Shown: positions 1 through 5,594, numbered from the stretch's first letter. The stretch: 5,778 bases of DNA from Ruminococcaceae bacterium UBA7147 (GCA_002491825.1 DKWR01000036.1:1-5778), one strand, 5' to 3'. The notes: generated by a model not told the origin, from the sequence alone. A program made the numbers and translations.

Positions 1-30
1 CCGAATTACGCATTACGCATTCCGAATTAA
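1..30 (-). repeat. Heptanucleotide repeat array at the dnaJ stop codon (copy 1)
   Basis: Four 7-base units of consensus MCGMATT on the plus strand (AATKCGK on the coding strand) are followed by AA. The first and fourth units are CCGAATT and the middle two are ACGCATT. The array matches positions 3641-3670 at 29 of 30 bases; the one difference is A versus C at the 15th base. Read on the coding strand it begins with the TTAA that contains the dnaJ stop codon, as the second copy does at grpE. It may continue beyond the left edge of the window. It looks like an intergenic short tandem repeat; no function is evident. Confidence 0.8.
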
Positions 31-1163
31 TCAAACAAATCTTTCAGCTTGTCAAAGAAATTCTTTCTCTTGACGTAATTCTTTTCCGAGGTTGTGCCGT
101 CAAGCTGTTTGATAAGCTCCTTTTGCTTTGCGTTGAGGTTTTTGGGAACTTCAATCGTCATTCTGACGTACTGGTCGCCCCTGCCTCTGCCGTTTAAGTG
201 CGGTATGCCCTTGCCCTTGAGCTTGAACACGTCGCCCGGCTGTGTGCCCTCGTGGACGGTGTATGAAACCTTGCCGTCAAGCGTGGGAACAACAATTTCT
301 GCGCCGAGAGCCGCCTGTGCAAAGGTAATCGGAGTGTCGCACCACACGTCGTCGCCTCTGCGCTCAAAGAGGGGATGGGGACGGACGTTTACATAAACGT
401 GCAAATCGCCTGCCGGTCCGTTGTTGTAGCCAGCGTTTCCTCTGCCGCCTACGTTTAAAATCTGCTGGTCCTTGATGCCTGCCGGAATTGTAACGTCAAC
501 AGTCTTGCTCTTGCGCTGTCTGCCCGAGCCGCCGCACTTGCGACAGGGATTGTCGATGATTTTGCCCTTGCCGTGACAGGCGTCGCAGGTGCGCTGTGTC
601 TGAACAACGCCGAACGGAGTTCTCTGATTTATCGTCACCTTGCCCGAGCCGCCGCAGGCTGAACAGGTTTTGGGCGAAGAGCCGGCCTGTGCGCCCGTAC
701 CGTGACACTCACCGCAGGTTGTAACGCAGTTGTAGCTTACGTTTTTCTTACAGCCAAATGCCGCCTCTTCAAATGAAATGTAAACGGTAGCCTCGACGTC
801 ACTGCCACGCATAGGAGCGTTTGCGTTGTTTGAACGTCTGCCGCCGAAGCCGCCGAAAAAGCTTGAGAATATGTCGTCAATGTCGATGCCCTGACCGAAC
901 GGACTTCCTCCGCCTGCGCCTGCACCGAAGTTGGGGTCTACGCCTGCGTGACCGAACTGGTCGTAACGTGCACGTTTGTCCTTGTCGGAAAGAACCTCGT
1001 AAGCCTCGTTGACTTCCTTGAACTTCTCCTCGCATTCCTTGTCACCCGGATGCAAATCAGGGTGATATTTTTTGGCACTCTGTCTGTATGCCTTTTTTAT
1101 TTCATCGTCGCCGGCGCCTTTCTGAACGCCAAGCACCTCGTAATAATCTCTTTTTTCAGCCAT
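27..1163 (-). CDS. dnaJ: Chaperone protein DnaJ (type I Hsp40)
   Basis: Cytosolic co-chaperone of 378 residues that binds unfolded proteins, hands them to DnaK and stimulates DnaK ATP hydrolysis. The domain order is that of a full-length type I DnaJ. The J domain (about residues 5-70) carries the catalytic HPD at 34-36. A Gly/Phe-rich linker spans about 71-110. The zinc-binding domain has four intact CxxCxGxG motifs at 150-157, 167-174, 193-200 and 207-214, and the C-terminal substrate-binding and dimerisation region follows. The ATG at 1163 is chosen because AGGGAG lies 8 bases upstream and MAEKRDYYEVLG is the usual N-terminus; a GTG three codons earlier sits only one base after GGGAG. The gene is last of the four, 272 bases after dnaK, separated from it by a terminator-like hairpin and an inverted-repeat element. 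The stop codon lies inside a heptad repeat. No residue expected for activity is missing. Confidence 0.98.
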   Translation of the reverse strand: MAEKRDYYEVLGVQKGAGDDEIKKAYRQSAKKYHPDLHPGDKECEEKFKEVNEAYEVLSDKDKRARYDQFGHAGVDPNFGAGAGGGSPFGQGIDIDDIFSSFFGGFGGRRSNNANAPMRGSDVEATVYISFEEAAFGCKKNVSYNCVTTCGECHGTGAQAGSSPKTCSACGGSGKVTINQRTPFGVVQTQRTCDACHGKGKIIDNPCRKCGGSGRQRKSKTVDVTIPAGIKDQQILNVGGRGNAGYNNGPAGDLHVYVNVRPHPLFERRGDDVWCDTPITFAQAALGAEIVVPTLDGKVSYTVHEGTQPGDVFKLKGKGIPHLNGRGRGDQYVRMTIEVPKNLNAKQKELIKQLDGTTSEKNYVKRKNFFDKLKDLFD

Positions 1164-1171
1164 AAAATACA

Positions 1172-1177
1172 CTCCCT
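1172..1177 (-). promoter_or_regulatory. dnaJ ribosome binding site
   Basis: AGGGAG on the coding strand lies 8 bases before the ATG at 1163. It decides the start against the GTG at 1172, which overlaps the site itself. Confidence 0.8.
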
Positions 1178-1203
1178 GTTATGTTCAGTGTCATATCAAT
1201 AAA

Positions 1204-1280
1204 GTAGGGAACGGTCTTGACCGTTCCGTTTACCTATAAGTTAGCAGTCGTCCTGCGGAATAGTCAAGACTGTTCCCTAC
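1204..1280. repeat. 77-bp MITE-like inverted-repeat element
   Basis: Terminal inverted repeats of 18 bases (1204-1221 and 1263-1280, beginning GTAGGGAACGG) match except at one position, which can still form a G-U pair in RNA. Each end also folds on itself. The left end has GGAACGGT (1208-1215), loop CTTG, ACCGTTCC (1220-1227). The right end has GGAATAGTC (1257-1265) facing GACTGTTCC (1268-1276) with one wobble pair. The element can therefore form either one long hairpin or two short ones. It has no coding capacity and no clear target duplication. It lies 40 bases upstream of the dnaJ start. The pattern (GTAGGG ends, self-complementary arms) resembles small non-autonomous repeats of gut Firmicutes; that comparison is from memory. 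Confidence 0.7.
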
Positions 1281-1312
1281 ACTAAAAATAAACGTTACCG
1301 ATTTATCAACTT

Positions 1313-1352
1313 AAAAATCGGGCAACCGTTTTGTCCGAACAGTCCGATTTTT
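1313..1352. repeat. Hairpin with T-runs, possible secondary terminator
   Basis: AAAAATCGG (1313-1321) and CCGATTTTT (1344-1352) form a perfect 9-bp stem around a 22-base loop. Either strand reads out as a stem ending in TTTTT. In the operon direction it follows the dnaK terminator hairpin and would be a back-up terminator or processing site. The low GC content of the stem and the large loop make strong termination doubtful. Its right arm belongs to the 39-base repeat at 1344-1382. Confidence 0.45.
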
Positions 1353-1382
1353 CCACTCGATTTACGAGTCGAGGTACTCGAC
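1344..1382 (+). repeat. 39-base hairpin repeat, copy A
   Basis: This stretch matches the reverse complement of 5735-5773 at 34 of 39 positions, and all five differences are transitions. It contains the hairpin GTCGAG-GTA-CTCGAC (1368-1382) and a second one, ACTCG-ATTTA-CGAGT (1355-1369); the two share two bases. Between the copies, one stem pair changes from T-A here to C-G there, so pairing is kept. That pattern suggests the structure matters in RNA or single-stranded DNA. The family is not one I recognise. Confidence 0.7.
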
Positions 1383-1412
1383 AAAGGAGCTGCCATAATT
1401 AACAGCTCCTTT
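1383..1412 (-). terminator. Terminator-like hairpin downstream of dnaK
   Basis: A perfect 10-bp stem, AAAGGAGCTG and CAGCTCCTTT, encloses a 10-base loop. It starts 23 bases after the dnaK stop codon. On the coding strand the stem ends in TTT and then runs directly into the next hairpin (GTCGAG...), so the T-tract is short. Partial termination or protection of the hrcA-grpE-dnaK message from 3' decay is more likely than a complete stop, because dnaJ downstream has no convincing promoter of its own. Confidence 0.6.
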
Positions 1413-1435
1413 GATTACGTTATATTATACTATAA

Positions 1436-3283
1436 TTAATTGTTGTCGTCAACGTCCTTGAAGTCAGCGTCGTAAACATTCGGGTCACCGCTGTTGTTCG
1501 GCTGAGCACCGCCCATATCGGGAGCACCCGGCTGGGGATTGCCCTGCGGAGCTGCCTGCTGATAGAGCTTTGCGGATACGTCGTAGAGAGCCTTCTGCAA
1601 GTCGTCCTTTGCAGCCTTCATCATATCTGCGTCGTCCTTTGAGATTGCCTCTTTAAGAGCGGAAATCTTTGTGTTAAGAGTGTTCTTGTCGTCGTCTGCA
1701 AGCTTGTCGCCGCTCTCGTTTACGAGCTTTTCAGCCTGATAAACCATATTCTCGGCTTCGTTCTTTGCGTCAACTGCCTCACGGCGCTTCTTGTCGTCAG
1801 CGGCATACTGCTCTGCTTCCTTAACAGCCTTGTCGATGTCTTCCTTGCTCATATTTGTTGAAGAAGAAATTGTAATCTTCTGCTCCTTGCCTGTGCCGAG
1901 GTCCTTTGCGGAAACGTTTACGATACCGTTTGCGTCAATGTCGAATGTAACCTCAATCTGCGGAACACCGCGCATTGCTGGAGCGATACCTGTAAGAGCG
2001 AACAGACCGAGCTGTTTGTTGTCACGTGCAAACTCACGCTCACCCTGAAGAACGTTGATTTCAACCTGTGTCTGATTGTCGGCAGCTGTTGAGAAAATCT
2101 GGCTCTTCTTTGTAGGAATTGTTGTGTTTCTGTCGATAATCTTCGTCATTACGCCGCCCATTGTTTCAACGCCGAGTGAAAGGGGAGTAACGTCGAGAAG
2201 GAGAAGTCCGTCAACCTCGCCGCCGAGCACGCCTGCCTGAATAGCCGCGCCGATTGCAACGCATTCGTCGGGGTTGATGCCCTTGAACGGCTCTTTGCCG
2301 ATAAGCTTTTTAACAGCTTCCTGAACAGCGGGGATTCTTGAAGAACCGCCAACCATAAGAACCTTGTCAATCTGACCGATCTGAAGTCCTGAATCGGAGA
2401 GTGCGGAACGAACGGGACCCATTGTAGCCTCTACGAGGTCTGATGTAAGCTCGTCAAACTTTGCTCTTGTGAGAGTTAAGTCAAGGTGCTTCGGACCTGT
2501 CTGGTCAGCAGTGATAAAGGGAAGGTTGATAGAAGAGGTTGTTACGCCCGAAAGCTCAATTTTAGCCTTCTCTGCTGCTTCCTTTAATCTCTGCATAGCC
2601 ATTTTATCGGATGAAAGGTCAATGCCTGTTTCTGTCTTGAAGGATGAAACCATCCAGTCGATGATTCTCTTGTCGAAGTCGTCGCCGCCGAGACGGTTGT
2701 TACCTGCTGTTGCAAGAACCTCCTGAACGCCGTCGCCCATTTCGATGATTGAAACGTCGAATGTGCCGCCGCCGAGGTCGTAAACCATAACCTTCTGGTC
2801 GTTTTCCTTGTCAACGCCGTAGGAGAGAGCTGCGGCTGTAGGCTCGTTGATGATTCTCTTAACGTCAAGACCTGCGATTTTACCTGCGTCCTTTGTAGCC
2901 TGACGCTGTGCGTCTGTGAAGTAAGCCGGAACTGTGATAACAGCCTGTGAAACTGTTTCGCCGAGGTAAGCCTCTGCGTCAGCCTTGAGCTTCTGAAGAA
3001 CCATAGCAGAAATTTCCTGCGGTGTGTAGTTCTTGCCGTCGATTGTTACCTTGTGGGAAGTACCCATTTCTCTTTTGATTGACGATACTGTTCTTTCGGG
3101 GTTTGTGATAGCCTGACGTTTTGCAACCTGACCTACCATTCTTTCGCCGTCCTTTGAAAATGCAACTACGGACGGAGTAGTTCTTGCGCCCTCTGCGTTT
3201 GCGATTACAACGGGCTCGCCGCCTTCGATTACTGCTACGCAGGAGTTTGTTGTACCTAAATCTATACCTATTGTCTTTGCCAT
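1436..3283 (-). CDS. dnaK: Chaperone protein DnaK (Hsp70)
   Basis: ATP-dependent cytosolic chaperone of 615 residues that binds exposed hydrophobic peptides in newly made or heat-damaged proteins, cycling with DnaJ and GrpE. The nucleotide-binding domain (about 1-355) shows the phosphate-1 loop GIDLGTTNS at 6-14, the phosphate-2 loop DLGGGTFDVS at 169-178 and the adenosine motif VGGSSRIPAV at 311-320. The interdomain linker is LLLLDVTPLSLG at 360-371. The substrate-binding beta domain reaches about 475, a helical lid about 570, and a flexible Gln/Pro/Gly/Asn-rich tail ends in DADFKDVDDNN. SIKREMG is followed directly by a short loop, so the Gram-negative insert is absent, as in Firmicutes. 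The start has GGAGGA 7 bases upstream. The gap to grpE is unusually long (383 bases) and holds a MITE-like element. No CIRCE lies in front of this gene. Confidence 0.99.
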   Translation of the reverse strand: MAKTIGIDLGTTNSCVAVIEGGEPVVIANAEGARTTPSVVAFSKDGERMVGQVAKRQAITNPERTVSSIKREMGTSHKVTIDGKNYTPQEISAMVLQKLKADAEAYLGETVSQAVITVPAYFTDAQRQATKDAGKIAGLDVKRIINEPTAAALSYGVDKENDQKVMVYDLGGGTFDVSIIEMGDGVQEVLATAGNNRLGGDDFDKRIIDWMVSSFKTETGIDLSSDKMAMQRLKEAAEKAKIELSGVTTSSINLPFITADQTGPKHLDLTLTRAKFDELTSDLVEATMGPVRSALSDSGLQIGQIDKVLMVGGSSRIPAVQEAVKKLIGKEPFKGINPDECVAIGAAIQAGVLGGEVDGLLLLDVTPLSLGVETMGGVMTKIIDRNTTIPTKKSQIFSTAADNQTQVEINVLQGEREFARDNKQLGLFALTGIAPAMRGVPQIEVTFDIDANGIVNVSAKDLGTGKEQKITISSSTNMSKEDIDKAVKEAEQYAADDKKRREAVDAKNEAENMVYQAEKLVNESGDKLADDDKNTLNTKISALKEAISKDDADMMKAAKDDLQKALYDVSAKLYQQAAPQGNPQPGAPDMGGAQPNNSGDPNVYDADFKDVDDNN

Positions 3284-3290
3284 AATAAAT

Positions 3291-3296
3291 TCCTCC
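3291..3296 (-). promoter_or_regulatory. dnaK ribosome binding site
   Basis: GGAGGA on the coding strand stands 7 bases before the ATG at 3283. It is a strong Shine-Dalgarno match and confirms the start MAKTIGIDLGTT. Confidence 0.9.
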
Positions 3297-3382
3297 GGTA
3301 AAATTAAGATTTGTCAGCTTGTATAAAAAGTCATAATAAGCAGAAAATTTAAAATTTATACAACAAGACTTTGCTGTTATAT

Positions 3383-3540
3383 CCAAGGCTCCCCTCAAAA
3401 GGGGAGCTGTCATTTTGCCTGCAAAATGACTGAGGGGTGGAGATGAACTTTTTCTTGTCTTTTGCACGTTCTTCTCCCCTACCACCCTTCCGTCACAGCG
3501 ATAAATCACTGTGACACCTTCCCTCAAGGGAAGGCTTGGC
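3383..3540. mobile_element. 158-bp MITE-like element in the grpE-dnaK spacer
   Basis: The ends are imperfect inverted repeats: CCAAGGCTCCCCT at the left against CCAAGCCTTCCCT read inward from 3539, 11 of 13 matching. Both flanks carry TATAT (3378-3382 and 3541-3545), a candidate 5-bp target duplication. Each arm folds into two hairpins. The left has GCTCCCC/GGGGAGC (3388-3407) and a 10-bp GTCATTTTGC/GCAAAATGAC (3409-3430). The right has GTCACAG/CTGTGAC (3492-3515) and CCTTCCCT/AGGGAAGG (3517-3534). GAGGGGTGG and CCACCC close the inner edges, leaving an unpaired centre of about 40 bases. It encodes no transposase. The sequence style recalls small repeats common in Oscillospiraceae genomes (from memory). 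Confidence 0.75.
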
Positions 3541-3640
3541 TATATCACAAAAGTTGACTATTCTAAATTTAATGTTACTACTTTTTCGACAGTCTGTGTA
3601 TTTTTATTAGAATTTGTTGTTTATTTAAAAATTATTAATT

Positions 3641-3670
3641 CCGAATTACGCATTCCGCATTCCGAATTAA
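3641..3670 (-). repeat. Heptanucleotide repeat array at the grpE stop codon (copy 2)
   Basis: Four 7-base units of the MCGMATT type are followed by AA, differing from positions 1-30 by one base. The shared sequence includes the grpE stop codon TAA and the third base of the last sense codon (TGT, Cys), exactly as at dnaJ. The GrpE C-terminal residue and stop may thus have been supplied by the repeat. Confidence 0.8.
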
Positions 3671-4230
3671 CAATTCGCTACCTGTACCATTGCGTGGCGG
3701 ATAATTTTGTCGCCGATTTTGTAGCCTGTCTGGAAAACCTGTGCGATTGTGTTTTCGCCAAGCTCCTCGCTTTCAACCCTTGAGATTGCGTTGTGAAGAT
3801 TCGGGTCGAACTCGTCGCCGATTTTTCCGAACGACTCAATCTTGAGCTTTTCAAAGGATTTGTCAAGCTGATTTGAAATAAGCTCAATTCCCTTGACGAT
3901 TTCGGGGTCTGCGTTTGCAAGGTTGTCAAGCGCCATTCTCACGCTGTCGGCAACGGGTAAAAGCTCCGTAACCGCCTTTGCGGTAGCGTCATCGTAAATC
4001 GAAAGCTTTTCGTTTGCGGTGCGCTTGCGGTAGTTGTCGTACTCTGCGGCAAGTCGCATATATTTGTCCTTCTGCGCCGCAAGCTCCTCCTCAAGCTTTT
4101 TCACCTTTTCGTCGTCTTTCTTGCTCTTTTTGCCTTTTGTTTCCTCAACCTTTTCGGCTTCGACTGTATTTTCAGCTTCGGCTGTGGTTTCCTTTACTTC
4201 TTCGGCATTTTCGCACTTTTTCTTTGGCAT
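3667..4230 (-). CDS. grpE: Nucleotide exchange factor GrpE
   Basis: Protein of 187 residues that releases ADP from DnaK so that ATP can bind and substrate is freed; GrpE dimers also act as thermosensors in well-studied species. Residues 1-40 are a charged, low-complexity tail rich in Glu and Lys, usual for the family and poorly conserved. A long dimerisation helix covers about 41-100 and includes RLAAEYDNYRKRT at 59-71. The C-terminal beta domain that contacts DnaK carries FDPNLHNAI at 141-149 and GYKIGDKIIRHAMVQVA at 169-185. The protein ends in VANC, with the stop codon inside a heptad repeat. AAGGAGG stands 6 bases before the ATG. The gene is second of the four, 288 bases after hrcA and 383 before dnaK, both long for this operon. 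Confidence 0.98.
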   Translation of the reverse strand: MPKKKCENAEEVKETTAEAENTVEAEKVEETKGKKSKKDDEKVKKLEEELAAQKDKYMRLAAEYDNYRKRTANEKLSIYDDATAKAVTELLPVADSVRMALDNLANADPEIVKGIELISNQLDKSFEKLKIESFGKIGDEFDPNLHNAISRVESEELGENTIAQVFQTGYKIGDKIIRHAMVQVANC

Positions 4231-4236
4231 TTTTAT

Positions 4237-4243
4237 CCTCCTT
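4237..4243 (-). promoter_or_regulatory. grpE ribosome binding site within a short palindrome
   Basis: AAGGAGG on the coding strand lies 6 bases before the ATG at 4230. Part of it belongs to the 12-bp palindrome TCCTTTAAAGGA (4239-4250), which could partly mask the site in the message. The palindrome is too short and AT-rich for a firm regulatory claim. Confidence 0.8.
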
Positions 4244-4261
4244 TAAAGGACTTTTAATTTA

Positions 4262-4290
4262 GTTTGGAGTGTGGAGTTTGGAGTGTGGAG
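4262..4290 (+). repeat. Heptanucleotide GTKTGGA array, left arm of an inverted pair
   Basis: Four 7-base units alternate GTTTGGA and GTGTGGA, followed by G. Positions 4268-4291 are perfectly complementary to 4481-4504 over 24 bases. The array lies about 20 bases upstream of the grpE ribosome binding site. Confidence 0.85.
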
Positions 4291-4400
4291 TTAATGGTCG
4301 CTGCGCTCCGAATTTGTAATGTTGCGTGTTGTTTGGAAAGGTTTGTTTTCCTTGGTTTGATTAATATATAGGAAACGTTGGAAACAAAAATTTAAACCTC

Positions 4401-4415
4401 TGCGGCAACGCCGCA
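4401..4415. repeat. Small hairpin in the hrcA-grpE spacer
   Basis: TGCGGC and GCCGCA form a perfect 6-bp GC-rich stem around AAC. It sits in the loop of the large inverted pair 4268-4291/4481-4504. No T-run follows on either strand, so it is not called a terminator. Confidence 0.5.
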
Positions 4416-4473
4416 TATAAATTAATTCGGGCAATAAACTTTTGAATTACCGAAACCTATCCACTCGACCGAA

Positions 4474-4520
4474 ACTCCACACTCCACACTCCAAACTCCA
4501 CACTTAAAAAGCTCCACACT
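4474..4520 (-). repeat. Heptanucleotide GTKTGGA array, right arm of an inverted pair, at the hrcA stop
   Basis: Four units of the same 7-base repeat lie in the opposite orientation (ACTCCAM on the plus strand, 4474-4504). After a short A-rich gap a further partial unit (GCTCCACACT, 4511-4520) runs into the hrcA stop codon, TAG followed by TGTGGAG on the coding strand. With the left arm it could form a 24-bp stem in the hrcA-grpE message. Confidence 0.8.
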
Positions 4521-5556
4521 AATCAAGGTCTATGTCTGTAAGCTCGCCAATCAGCGTTCCGACTGTATCGGCTACGCTCTCGAGAATTGAAATCACTCTG
4601 CCGTAATCCATTCTCACAGGTCCTACAACCGCAAGCACACCCGACGGCTTTCCGTCAACGGCGTATCGGGTTGAAACGACCGAGCTTTGGGCAAGCTCCG
4701 TTCTGCTGTTTTCATATCCGATTGAAACCGAGGTGTCAATCGGGAGGTTTTCAAGCATTGAGGCAAGGTCGTGTTCGTTGTTCAGAAACTCAATCACACC
4801 TCTTGCAGTCAGAAAATCAATATCGGGTGCAAACATCAGCCTTGTGTAGCCGCTGTGGCAAACGCTGATTTCACGGGCGGATTTTGCACCGTCCATAATC
4901 GCCATAAGCACTCCCGGCATAAACAGCGAAAGCTCGCCGAAGCGTGCCGCCGCAGTCTGGATAAACGGCTGATTGATTGAAGAAAGCTTAACGCCCGAAA
5001 ATGTTTTGTTGAGCGCCTTGTCAAAAACCTCGAGGATTTCAGGGGTGATGAGGAACTCGCACCTGAAAAGCTTTGTTTTGATAATTCCGTTTGAGGCAAT
5101 CACAACAGCCATCGCCGTGTGAGAACCCGTCTGTACAAAGCTGATTCTGTGAACTCTGCTTTCCTCGCCGTCAGGCGTTGTCGCAACCGAGGCAAGGTTT
5201 GTGAGCTGTGAAATGAGGTCTGACGCACCCTGTAGAATACTCTCGGGCGAATCGGCACTGCGGTAAAGCGTTGTTTCAATGTACTCCCTGCCGCTCTGCG
5301 ATACGGGCGTTGCCTTCATTATGTTGTCAACGTAGTAGCGGTACGCCTGCGCAGTGGGCACACGCCCTGCCGAGGTGTGCGGCTGAACAAGAAAGCCCTT
5401 GTTGGTAAGGTCAGCCATCTCGTTTCGCACCGTAGCCGAGGAAACGTCAAGCCCTGTTTCGTTTATCAGCGACTTTGAGCCGACAGGCTCGCCTGTGCGG
5501 ATAAAGCTTTCGACAATCGCCGAAAGGATTTTCTGTTTTCTCGCAGCCAGCTCCAT
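4519..5556 (-). CDS. hrcA: Heat-inducible transcription repressor HrcA
   Basis: Repressor of class I heat-shock genes, 345 residues, the usual family length. It binds CIRCE as a dimer; in Bacillus subtilis its activity depends on GroEL, which links repression to free chaperonin. The N-terminal winged helix (about 1-70) contains SSATVRNEMADL at 39-50 and the conserved QPHTSAGRVPT at 58-68. A GAF-like middle domain and an insert follow, and the C-terminus holds the family motif GVLAVVGPVRMDYGRVISILE at about 306-326. The start is the ATG at 5556, with GAGGTG 6 bases upstream. A longer frame opening with GTG at 5601 is rejected because that codon lies inside the CIRCE operator and no ribosome binding site precedes it. 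The gene is first in the operon and, given CIRCE in its own leader, represses itself. Confidence 0.98.
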   Translation of the reverse strand: MELAARKQKILSAIVESFIRTGEPVGSKSLINETGLDVSSATVRNEMADLTNKGFLVQPHTSAGRVPTAQAYRYYVDNIMKATPVSQSGREYIETTLYRSADSPESILQGASDLISQLTNLASVATTPDGEESRVHRISFVQTGSHTAMAVVIASNGIIKTKLFRCEFLITPEILEVFDKALNKTFSGVKLSSINQPFIQTAAARFGELSLFMPGVLMAIMDGAKSAREISVCHSGYTRLMFAPDIDFLTARGVIEFLNNEHDLASMLENLPIDTSVSIGYENSRTELAQSSVVSTRYAVDGKPSGVLAVVGPVRMDYGRVISILESVADTVGTLIGELTDIDLD

Positions 5557-5562
5557 ACCGTT

Positions 5563-5568
5563 CACCTC
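5563..5568 (-). promoter_or_regulatory. hrcA ribosome binding site
   Basis: GAGGTG on the coding strand lies 6 bases before the ATG at 5556. It decides the start against the in-frame GTG inside CIRCE. Confidence 0.8.
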
Positions 5569-5594
5569 ACATTCCGAAGTCGGTTTTTGCTGTT

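Larger units (their letters stand above)
3284..3666 (-). other. Expanded grpE-dnaK spacer
   Basis: This 383-base gap is mostly repeat-derived. It holds the dnaK ribosome binding site, an AT-rich stretch with a 9-bp inverted repeat (TTGTATAAA at 3319-3327, TTTATACAA at 3355-3363), the element at 3383-3540, an AT-rich stretch at 3546-3640 in which I see nothing specific, and the heptad array after grpE. I tested several -10-like hexamers here on the coding strand and none has a fitting -35, so no promoter is called. Reading frames across the inverted-repeat element are not credible genes. Confidence 0.6.

Noticed and set aside
1..30. CRISPR-like interpretation of the short repeats
   Set aside because: The units are 7 bases in direct tandem without unique spacers, so they are tandem heptads and not repeat-spacer arrays.
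948..1202. Plus-strand frame antisense to the start of dnaJ, with a hydrophobic stretch
   Set aside because: It is the mirror of the conserved J domain coding region; the hydrophobicity follows from the complementary codons.
1204..1263. Promoter for dnaJ using TTGACT inside the inverted-repeat element
   Set aside because: At spacings of 17-18 bases the -10 candidates (CTAACT, TAACTT) match the consensus poorly.
2979..3527. 182-codon minus-strand frame overlapping the start of dnaK
   Set aside because: Within dnaK it is a shifted reading of the coding sequence, and upstream it runs through the inverted-repeat element; the product has no recognisable domain.
3511..3783. Plus-strand frame across the grpE 3' end
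   Set aside because: It starts in the MITE-like element, runs through AT-rich spacer and ends antisense to grpE; no ribosome binding site or familiar product.
4361..4437. Promoter for grpE around TATATT at 4363-4368
   Set aside because: No -35-like hexamer stands 16-18 bases upstream on the coding strand, and the surrounding AT-richness makes TATA strings likely by chance.
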